DNA from: Branchiostoma floridae
Taxonomy: Eukaryota > Chordata > Leptocardii > Amphioxiformes > Branchiostomatidae
Assembly (NCBI RefSeq): GCF_000003815.2
Contig: NC_049979.1
Coordinates: 5,388,890 to 5,452,889 of the forward strand
Length of the DNA stretch: 64,000 bases
Reading direction: 5' to 3'
Shown here: one piece after another, positions 39,101 through 51,100 of the stretch
Layout of the letters: each line of letters starts with the position of its first letter
Position numbering within the stretch: position 1 is the stretch's first letter
Program-made: the position numbers and the translations under genes
The notes under the pieces: generated by a model
The model's input: only the letters and a program-made list of their open reading frames with translations
The model's database searches: none
What the model was told of the DNA's origin: nothing

Positions 39101-42100
39101 GTTTGATCAGCACTTTTACTTGCCCTGGACAATCAGGCTAGTGGACTTGTCCAACCCTGTCTTCATGTGCACACAATAATAAGCTTGTATGCAAATGAGG
39201 ATAAAATACACGAGTTGAAGAGTAAGGAAACTTGATGGTATCACTATCAGTCCAATTGACTGATTACAACACTGAGATTTCTGTATCTCTGTTGATAGTT
39301 GAATTCACCATTTTCCCTCCAATCAAATGTACACTACAAAAGAGATAATGATGACTCTTAACTTAAGACAACACTTTCAAAAGACCATGTTGTTGTTTAA
39401 CACTATCTACAAACAATAATAGACATCAGACCACTTAAAGCCTGTAGGAGATGACCATGGAGAGGATGCGTGATGTAGGTTAGACATCCAGGTAATAAGA
39501 TACACCAAAAAGTAGTTACTCAAGCAACTGGATATGGTTTTGGAAATGGTCAGACGTTTCGGATAGAAGCCACTATCCTTCGTCAGTGACACTGAAGTGA
39601 TCTGGAAGAAACAGGTCTTTTATACTCTAACTAGGAATGAAGACAATTTCAGATGTCCAATAGGAAACGTTGTTAGACAATTCAGATTGAAGACAATTTG
39701 GATTCCAAAGAAAACAAAGGTAAGGCGAGATGATGCATCTGATATTTAGTAATTATGACTCTTACCAGTGAAAGTTAGAGATGACTGACTAAAAACAGCA
39801 CTTAAGACATCACTTTCACAAGATTATGGTTTAACATCAGACCACTTAAAGTCTATACAGAAGGAGATGACCATAATGAAGAAGATGCATGTGATAAGTG
39901 ATGAACACAACTTTCTGCCACAGAAGATGGAGGAAACAAGATGCTGACAACTTGAAAGTTCATCTGTGTTGATAGAAGTCATTCTTGAACTAGTTTAACT
40001 GTAATATTCAACACAAAAATTGGAATCATCACCCAAATTTTAGACGACTGAACAGGGCCAGTCTCTGTCAAGGAATGAACAATCCACTGCTGTTGTGACG
40101 TCACGTTATGCAAGTTAAAATCTTGGACATAGAGCCAGACTTTTTTGCTAAAGGGATCAAAGAAGCTATCTACCTCAGAGTTTTACAACCATCCCTGAAC
40201 AGAGACGGAGGGCGCTACAGACTTCCTGCAACTTATGATCCACTGCTCACCGAGTCACGTGTTCTATCTGCAAAACATGACGCCACGACAGCAATGGATT
40301 GTTCATTCCTTGACAAAGACTGGTGCTGTTCAGTCGTCTAAAATTTGGGTGATGATTCCAATTTTTGTGTTGAACATTACAGTTCAACTAGTTCAAGAGA
40401 GATGCTGATAAGTGAATCATGTGGGTACATGTCAGCGGACCAATACATCTCGTATTTGTTAGCACAAGATGCGTGACTGTGATAAATGATGGACACAACT
40501 TCCGAAAATAATTTCATCAGGTTGGTAGATCGTCGGAGTTATCTTTTAGTTTTACACAACCAGTTATTCTCACCTGCTGACGTTTCACCTTGAGACACAG
40601 AACTCCAGTTAGAAGCTCTGAGGAAGATGTCTGACTGACATTGAAACATCAGCAAGGTGGGAAAAACTGGTTGAGTAAACTCCTATGTCCTATGAACACA
40701 ACTTTCTGGCAGAGAAGATGGAGAAACAAGATGCTGATAAGTGAATGATGTGGGTACTGATGTCAGTGGAGGAGAATGATCTGCCGAGATGAGTGTTTGG
40801 GGGCTTACAGGTCCAAGAAAAGAACAAAAGCAAAGTAGAGGAGAGTTGACAGTCATTTTTACCAGGCTTCTACAGAAACAAGAAGCTGATAAGTGAGTGA
40901 TGTGGGTACTGATGTCAGCGGAGGAGGATGATCCGCCAGCATCGCATGCCGTGCAGAATGTAAACACGGGACCGACGCACCTTGTCTTTGTCAGCAGGCG
41001 GACAAGAATTTATAGCCCTGCCATCCCGGCGAGGGGATTAGGAGTAAACCATTAAGCTTTCTGTCAAAACACACGGCTAGATTAATACCTCAGCACCAGC
41101 ATAAGGCCGCGCGGCCCTCCCCAGGTACGTGCGGAACATCTCCCGCCCCGCCGTAATCTCTCCCACCTGGCATCCTGCCCTTCAACTCTCCACAAGGTCG
41201 GGAAATTATCTCTTCACATTACTCATGGATTAACTCCTCAGCACCGCCGCCCTGACAGGGATGCTACCCCGGGAGACACGCTCCAACCACGTATTGCCAC
41301 AGCCAAGTTAGAGATTACTCTCCAAGATACCTTTTGCCACAGAACTTTCTACAAGCATTGGGTTACTTCTCTAAGGGACAACCCCTATACCTCTATCATG
41401 TAACATTGCTACTACTGCTTTATATGTACATTTGTCTGATAATTGAATTATGCAATATAATGCAATTTAATGCAATATAAACACATCAAAACCTTGATCA
41501 TTGAAGGAGACCAACTCCAACCACGTACTGCCACAGCCAACTTGAAGTTAGAGATTACTCTCCAAGATACCTTTTACCACTGAACTTTTCTAAAAGCAGT
41601 GGGCTACTCCTATATCAATAAAGGACAAATGTCTGATCAACGGCCTGACAGAGATGCTACCCTAGAAGACACGCTCCAACCACGTACGAGGGGGGATCAA
41701 TAAGTTCTCGGCCTCACCCAGAAATAATAAGCACAACTCAGATTTCGAAGCATAGATGTCAAGTATGAAGTCTTATATGAAGGTGTACCAAAACTCAAAT
41801 TAGTGTGATTATTACTTTGCAGGTGACACCCAGTAACGTTAGGTAAGGGGGAAGGGAAAAAAACGTGGACAATTGAGCTGCGACCTGAGGTGTGCGGGTC
41901 AGTTTGCGCTGCTGGAAGTCAGACACCCAATTCTTTCTGCTTGAAATAGGAAGGAGAATCATTATCAAACATTTTGACAATGTCTTTTGTTAATGACACA
42001 GAATTGATGGCATGGGGAACTTGACCCACACATGTCTGATCACAATTCACCCTTGTTTTTCTCGCCACCTAGCTTCTAATTAAAAGACCTTCTTGATCAC

Positions 42101-45100
42101 CCCTAGTACTGACAGAGTCAAGTTAGAAATTACTCTTCCAGATACCTTTTACCCCAGAACTTTCTAAAAGCATTGGGCTACTTCTGTAAGAGACAAATGT
42201 TTTGAGGAAGTCAATGCATTGTGAATATAATCCGGTATACAGCCATAAACCTATAGATTTTGACTTGAAGACCCCTATACTTCTATCATGTAACATTGCA
42301 ACTACTGCTTTATATGTACAAGTCTGAGATTACTCAGATACCTTTTACCCCAGAACTTTCTAAAAGCATTGGGCTACTTTTGTATGGGACAAAAGTCTGA
42401 TCAAGCATTTGAGGAAGGCAATGCAATGTGAATATCATCCGGCACACAGCCTTAAATTTATAGAGTTTGACTTGTAGACCCCTATATCTCTATCATGTAA
42501 CATTGCTACTAATAACTGCTTTATAATGTACTACATTTGTCTGACAATGTACAATTGAATTATGACCACTTTTAATGCAAAATAAACACATCAAAGCCTT
42601 GATCATTGAAGTAGATAAAGATTTACTTAGCTTTCTCCATGAAGAGATTGACAGAACTGAACAACCAGCCTAACAATAACATTGTTATCACCCCCCAGAG
42701 ATGGATTAAATAAGCTTTCAGCCTTGGTTTTCACAGGATAAACATCCTACAGCCGTAAAATTGAATCTGGGACAGGTGCAAAGTCTCCAAAAGATAACTG
42801 ATAACAGAAAGAAAGGAAGGATGCAGGATAATAATTTTGACCTGACACGAAGGAGAATAGGACGGAGAGAAGATGGGGGAAAAGGTACGCTACCTTTGTC
42901 ATTCATCGCCGTGCGCAGCTGCTTCTCTAGGGCAGCTGCCCTGTTGTCGATCTGATCCTGCTCGTTGTCCAAGGCACACAGTTCACCAGTCACGTACTCA
43001 CTGGCACTCAACATGTCCTGGTGGGGAGAGAGACAGAGGTGGGACATGAGGGCTTGCTTGCGACATCCACAACAAACTCACGAGAAACTTGTTCAGAACA
43101 GAAAGAACGTCTAACCAACTGTTACAGGAACCGTTACAAGAACCTATTCTATACTTCTTGAAACTGTTAAACGAGCAAAGCTAAACATTGGTAGACTTGG
43201 ATAATTCTAGTCATAATTTTCGTCATTAATGTATGTTTTCGTCTGTATGCCTGTATGATGCGTTTATAGTAAGTTTTAAAAGATTCTTAGTTTTATCAAG
43301 TGTAGTTCATTCAATTGCTTTTAACTCCATGCATGTGTGTATTAAGGAATTGGTGAAATAAAATGTGCAATTCAGCCAGCTGGCTGCAAAATGTTTTTAA
43401 ATTCAATGAAGTTGTGCAGTTAATTAACCATTTATTCATTCACATTGTGCCTCAGTTTCACACATATCAAATGTCTAGTCCGAGATTAGCCTGAAACTAG
43501 CATATGAACAATGTCTCCTCTTTCTTGTCACAACTTTTTTTACTGATTCAATGAATGAGCTTTAACATGTCCTGGTGTGGGATGAAACAGAGGTGGCACA
43601 TGAATGCTTGCTCAAATTGTGCCTCCTCACTTTTACACATGTCAAATGTCTAGTTCGAGATTAGCCTGCCTGAAACTAGAATATGTCTCCACTTTCTTGT
43701 CACAACTTTTTACTGGTTCAACAAATGTGCCTCAAGATCTCCTAGTGTGGGGTTAAACAGGGGTGGGACATGAATGATTGCTCAAATTGTGTCTCATTTT
43801 TACATGTGTCAAATGTCTAGTCCAAGATTAGCCTGAAACTAGAACATGAACAATGTCTCCTCTTTCTTGTCACAACTTTTTACTGGTTCGGCTGATGAGC
43901 CAGTATCTCTTAATCTTAAAACAGGAAATGTAAACATCATAAAAAGTCATGATTGGACCATTCCCATCTGAAGCTTTTGTCTAACGTTGTTTGTGACATT
44001 ATGGGTCATTAAACTTTATGCATTGATTTAGATACACCTGCTACGGCTTCAGTCATGATCTTTATCAAAAGACTTACATAGCAGATGATTTACATTCAAG
44101 GAATGCAGCCTGAGACAAAATTCATCAACAAACACTTTGGGTGTTGAAGAAGATAAATACTGTATACCAAATATAGTTTCTTGGTTAAGTAATTTTGATG
44201 AGAAACAACTGTCATATCGTTCTGTTTCAAAACCTTGGTTGTTTGAAGATGTTTTAAAATCTGTGTAAGAACATACCAGTGTTACAGCTTTTAACTTTAA
44301 CTCAACACTATGATGATTAGGTATACATAAAATATCAATCTACACCTTTTCGTTGAACATTTTGGTAGGACATACTCCTTACTTATACTTGTGAGAGAGT
44401 GAGTACTTGTCATGCACAAGAATGAGTATTTGTGATTAGGGGTGGTACTGGTACGGTGTCTCGTTACAAAACTGTTTTTTCTTGTTGGACCGGTCCAGAA
44501 AAACAGGACCTGAAAAAAATCAGTGGACCAGATGCCGAATCGATAAGAAAATGACTAGATTATACTGGCAGGTGTTCAAGTGTTTTGGGGCTTACAGATC
44601 TAAGAAAAGAACAAGAGCGGCAAAGTAGAGGAGAATTATTTTCAAAATGTCAATTGATAGACCACCAAACAGAATCCTACTCAGGGAAATGGACCATTGT
44701 TTTGAGTGTCTCCCATTCACAAGTTTTCACAGATAATTATGTTCAGGTTCAGGTCTGGACCTGGACCTGTTGCTCTGGACCTGTACCTGACGTTTCTGTG
44801 CTGGTACCCACCCCTATTTGTGATGCAGGCATTTCCCTTACAACAAACATGACTATAAAACAACTGTGTTGTAAACATAGATAATCTCCAAACAGATCCT
44901 ATGGTAGCATAAGATAGTTTCAAAAGCTGGCAGAGGAGTGAAGCCGACCTAGGAGCGTGTATGCCCCGGTGCCCATTTGACTCCCTTTGGTCGGCTTCAC
45001 TCCTCTGCCAGCTTTGATACTATCTTGTAGCACCGTAGGATCTGCTTGGAGATTAAACATAGACATGAATGACTGACTTGCTCCTCCGGTTCCGGTTGAG

Positions 45101-48100
45101 GTTCGTTTTCTTCCGTGATGAGTTGTCCCTGCAGCGGGCTGGCCGCCCGTCCCTCCATGATGTCGCTGAAGGACTGCAGTTTTGTCCTGGAGGTCGGTGA
45201 TACCTTGCTGGGACTGTCGCCCTCCCCGCCCTTGGTGCCCTTCTTGCTCCCCTCCCTCCCCACATAGATGACAGCTCCGGGCTCGTAATTCTGGGCATCG
45301 TATAAGAATGGCATGGCTTCAATAACCATGAAACAAACTTTCTCATGTACAAGATATGGACAAAATTTCTGTACATGAAAAATAATTCTGGGCATCATAA
45401 AGAATGCCATGGCTTCAATAGGCATGAAACAAACTTTCTCATGTAGAAGATATGGACAAAATTTCTGTACATGAAAAATAATTAAAGAGCTGCCAAAGCC
45501 CAGACTCACATTTCCCTTGAAACAGACTGACACAACCACTGATTCAGCAAAGAGAACTGCGAGCTAAAATACTAGGCTTTCCTTTGCATAATGGCATCTC
45601 CTTTGTAGTTCTTTCTTCAGATGTGCTTTGGCACAGGTGTAATTTTATTATGCATGTTTCACACAAAACAACAACAACAACAACAAATTTTACAAACACA
45701 ACGCTAGCTGGATTGGCAATGTGCTTGGTTTTAAAGGTTAATGGTTTCAATGAACATTGAATAGTGAGTGGCTGAGATTGCAAGGACAGTGCACAGGCTC
45801 CCTACTTATCACAAGGCAAGTTATGAATTAGCTGGGCAGTAATGTGAAATCACTTGATGCAGCAGCATATCAGCAGTAACCCACACCACACCACACCAAG
45901 TGCAAGCAATGTAAGGCTACAGCACATTTATTTGTTGCTTCTCAGATCTTTTAGACAGGTCGTAAAAAAAAAATATTTTTCAAAAGGTCTGGGGTGAAGA
46001 TGTACGGCTAGATAACACAGAAAACAACAGCCTGAGGATTTTATATGATAAATCCCTTGCTTTGATTTGTTCTGAATAAATGGCATTGTTTTTATACTGA
46101 AATTAAGTGTTGTGGCTCTGAATGATAATATTCACAGGTTTGTGATAGCAAAATCTGCATTATTTTTTCTCTGGACTTATTTTTTTCTAAATGAAAAAGA
46201 AAAAGAGACAGGCGAATCCGAGAAGCAACAAGTAAAATAGGCTTAAAGGCTGAAAGCAAACAAACAGTTCCACCATGACACCCTACCTCAGGTGACCTCG
46301 TCTGCAATGTCATGTTATAGAAGTGAAAAGAAAACAAGAAAACACCAGTTAATGTCTCTGTCTCACCATCTCATGGTCTAGGAAGGAAGCTATAAATGGT
46401 GAAAGTGTGTTACATATAAGGAAGATATACAAACATAGAAAATGTACATTCATTTGTATAAAGAATGAAATTATGCTTCACCTTGCTTTTGCCTTTAAGC
46501 ATTAGTTACTTGGAAATATGTTTCTGTCATGTTGAATGTAGAGAAAACAGAAGAATGATGTACACCAAATAAACATGTCATTTCCTATTTGCCGCAGTAA
46601 ACATGGTGCCTTTAATGATGTCACACCATGCATGTCTATCTAGCATGGAGGCTAGCAAGTTGTGGTCCTTTAGACCGACCTTCTGGACGTATACATGTAC
46701 AATTCCCTTACCTTCTCTTTCTCCAGTTTGTTGGCGGTGTCAGCGAGAGTGTTGGCCAGTCCTGGCCGTGCCAACATCAGCTTCTTCAGCTTCAGGTCGG
46801 CCCTGCTGGCACTGCCACGCCCACTGCTCATCCTGTTCAAGGCACCTAAACGGACAGCAAACGTCTTAGAATCTACAGATGTCTCTCCTTGGGGTCCCAG
46901 CAGTGTTCTAGCCAGCCAAATTTTTTTTCTGTCGCCAGAATTTTAAATTTTGAAATCCTGCCGAGCACCGGATGTGTGACGATTCTAGGGGGGTCTCTTG
47001 GTAAATTTTGAAATCTAGACCCTCTGAAATGCTATTTCCTGCATTCTGAGGGGCAAATTTTGCTGGAAGACTCTGCTTCGTTCAATGGCATCTGTTTTGA
47101 TATCTTTACATTACATTTTTTGTCCATCATAGAGGATAGAATGGGCAAATTTTGTTGTTGTTGTTGTTGTCCATCTCCAACAGCAAAATTCCGACGCAAA
47201 AAGGACGGATGCTGGCTAGAACCCTGGGTCCCAGTAATAAAAATGAGAACTTTGGTTAGGAATTAACTGCAATTTAACACAAAACAGAGGGGAGGGGATC
47301 ATTGATTGGCAAATAGAAAACTTTTTTCCATGTACCATAACGGTATGTGGCAGTTGTAAGTTCACACTGGGTTATTATTTTTTTTTCAAGCAAATTGAAA
47401 ACACTTGAAGGACAGTTCCATGGATGAAAGAATAGGGTTAAAAGTACACTATGCTCACCTATAAGACCTACGGCCAGTCAAATAAATGTCACTACTGAAA
47501 CTGTGCCAACAGAGTGTGATTAAGGCAAAGTGGAGAAGGCAACCATCAAAAGCCATTTAACACAACAAACGACAAAGGTGAAGACAATAAGTAAAATGTA
47601 CTTGACTTTCTTTACGTCCCATCTATTAAAGCAGGGTTCTCCCCAGAATTTTTTAGTATAGTGGAGGGGCTGGCAAAAATAACCCGTACCAACGCGCTGC
47701 ACTTTCATGAAAATGGGTTCATTTTGCAATGACAGAGGGTGTCAAATACTACAAGTATAATATACTGTTGTTATTCCTTTGTTGTGAAGTGGCAAAACTA
47801 CTATTGTTTTGATCATTGCTCATTCACAAGTTTTTGCAGACAATGCTGACTGGAAAAGTGATGCCACTTGGTACAAAAATCTGTGAATTGTCATTAATCT
47901 TAGCAAAACTAACAAAGAAAATAGGGAAGAAACACACTAAATTTGAAAAATAGTATAGTGGAGCTGGCTGAGGGTATAGTGGAGGGCCTCCCTTATTCCA
48001 CTCTCTGGGGAGAACCCTGATTAAAGTTATGAAAACAAAACAAAAAGACTGATCCTAATTGTCATTGATATGGAACTGGTGTTGTACATTCTTTCAGGGT

Positions 48101-51100
48101 TGGACAAGTTTTCCTTACCTATCGGGCAAGCACAAAAAAATTTACTTGCCCGAACCCATTTTTCACCTGCCCAAAATTCAAATGTCACTGTGCTGCATTT
48201 TCACCTCCAGCAACGGAATTCTTATTATTGCCTCTATTTTTCTATGTTGACCATTGCTTGATGTCATGACTGAAAAAAGTAACAAGTATATCAAAATCAC
48301 ACTCAATGGAAAAATCAAACAGTGGGGTAGGTCATGCACTTGCCCCATCAGCACTTGCCCTGCCTAGACAATATGGCTATTGGACGTGTCCAACCCTGTC
48401 TTTAGTTTCTGTGTATAAAAAAGTTGCTTACAGACAGACACTTCAAACATGTATGGATATTTAAACATGCAAGTTTCTCATACTACATACTGTGATGGGA
48501 CATAACAAAGCAGCACAAAAAAATTATACAGCAGAGAAATGGTTAATTGAATATGAGAAAAAAGTGTTAAAGAAACAAAAAGGGATAGACGTACCCTCAC
48601 CCGAACCCGAATCAGGGCTTTGACTCTGGCTTGGCACCTTGGTCCCAAACTGATAAAACTGAAAGCCTGGGAAGTGGTGAAATGATATGATATGTACATG
48701 TGGGGTTGGTTTATGTGGTGTTGGGATACACAATGGGGAAAGGAAAAATAAAGTCAAGTAAGCATAGACAAGAGGCAAACACAAAATCCTCCACCAAAGG
48801 TTTAGCAACACACCCCTTTGTAGTTAGTTTGGTGTAAAGTTACAATACACTTTGGGTTTCTCGGGTAGTAATACTGTTGTGGAAAAAATGCTTGGAAGTT
48901 GGATACATATCAGTGCTTGAAATATCCTTTTTTTCAGCCAGGTTGCCCAGACGGCAACCTGAGTCAAAAGCGCCATCAACATTTCAGGTTGCCCACTTCC
49001 AAGATATTGCTTTCTTCAAATCAGCTTCTCATTTATTATCTTTTCTTCCAGTTGCATGTAACTACTTACATTTTGTATTTTGTCTCAACAGGAAATACAA
49101 ACAAAAGCTATGCAAGTAGATAAGGGTTGTTATCACTGCAAAATTTCAGGTTGCCCACTGCACCACCTGGGTTTGAAACTAAGTTGCGCCAAGCAAAATG
49201 TGGTTTCATTTGCAAGTGTGCAAGTGGGTATTTCAAGCACTGCATATGAATGTAAAATCAAAGAATTTCTGAAAAAAAGAAAAAAAATCAATGGAACAGG
49301 TGGTCTAAAATATCATGACAATTATCTTGAAAAATCATAACCGCAATCACTAATAAATTAATCAAAGCAATCAATAGTGATAGTAATAATTCAATCCTCT
49401 GACAAAGTAACAATCCTTGTTTCGACCTTACTAAATTCATTTCAGAACGATTGGACTTGAGAGTAAATTCATAACAAAGAACAACTACAATAGATGAGGA
49501 AAGGTACCCAAGAAACAAGTGTGATGATGAATCTGACAGTGATTGTGACATTTCTTTGAACTGAGTAACTTATGACTGATCAAAGGAGATCACAAGATGA
49601 ATCGATTTAGACTGGAGATCAACAGAGCCCTCTACCACATGGCATTGGAACAGCATGTCAGTAAAATCCTCTACAGATAATCACTCAGCAGAGCCCCCTC
49701 TCTTGTGGTAGTGGAATTGCAGTTATGGCTTTTAGACACTTCACTGGTCATATGTTGACAGAAATAAGCGTCAAGTTGGGTACAAAAAAGGCAATTCAGA
49801 CAACTCAAGGCATGTGGTGGCTATTCCCAGACATTTTGTGGTAACTGAGAAAAATAAAATCAGGGGAGGTCTAAGAATTCCACAGTCAGGGCTTACAGCA
49901 ATGTTCAGTGGAATTATGGTTAAGATTTTCAACATCTCACAGCAATTTTTTAAAGTAACATAATTTTAGGTAACTTTCATAACAGAGTGTAGAACAGTCA
50001 GGCTTTTAGCTTGGATTTATTATAGGGGGTCCAAATTTCTTGGTAAGTGATATATAGGCATGACTCTTGCAGGGGGGTCCAGAGGCATCCACCTTTCATG
50101 GTGCAGAGTTTTCAAGAATTTGAAATTAAAATGGTGCATTCTAAGGTTTTCTGAGGGCTAAATTACTGTACAGAGAGATCACAGTAGAAGACTGTGACCA
50201 CAAACCACAAGTGGCATCCCTGGTCAATCAGAATTTCATGCTTGTCAGAGGATCTGCTCCCCAGTGTAAGGGCGTCTAGTGCCTCCAATTTCTGGTTATT
50301 TTAAGAAAAGCGCGTCCAGATGATGCCATGACGTATGCCTGGCTAAAAGCCTGAGAACATGGACTCCAGGAAGAATAGATTTTGCATTTGTAACGTCTAG
50401 TGGAGATCGAAATTAACAAATAAACAAACAAACAAACAGCCTTGGCCTGGTAAGTACTAGTACCTGCAGCAGACACGGATCTGGTCACCCCCTTGTGTGG
50501 AGAAGTGGAGCCGTCCAGCCCAGGCAGCTGGGGTTTGTTAATGCCAGCACGGGCTTCAGCTATCAGCAACCTGGCCCGCTCACGCAGCTGTCTCTGCCTC
50601 TCTTCCTCATCCTGGGTAAGGGCAGAGACAAAGAACCGTTAGTTATTTTCATCAACTGATAGACTGGACAGAATGATGCTGATTTGAAATTGCTACCAAA
50701 TAATTGCGGCCACAGCAAACGTCACTTTCAGTAGTCAACAAACCAACAATAAAATGTACATAACAAATCCAATTTACATCTAAAGAATCAAATGTACTTA
50801 AAAAATACATGTATATGTAATGCCTAAAAGCACAACAGAGGAAATGGAAGACTAGGACAGGAGCGTAATGTAAGATGGAAAGTTTAGTTGTCCATACCTC
50901 TTCATCAGGTGATTCCGACTAACAAGTATGAGACAGCACAAGAAACAAATTGCAGCAAGGAGTCAACTTAATGTATTAAGTTACCCCAGTACTATACTAT
51001 AAGTAGAGCGAATGTCATGAAAAAATGTGTACGGAAGCTGTGGTTACGATTGTTCATAACATTGTACGACATGCATCATCCCATTAATATCAATGATGGA

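Noticed and set aside
48595-48654. Alternative start of the EHBP1 exon at acceptor TTTTATCAG
   Set aside because: It would require a phase-0 donor in the previous exon, where only weak GT sites exist; the acceptor 12 nt upstream fits the good GTACTA donor in phase 1.
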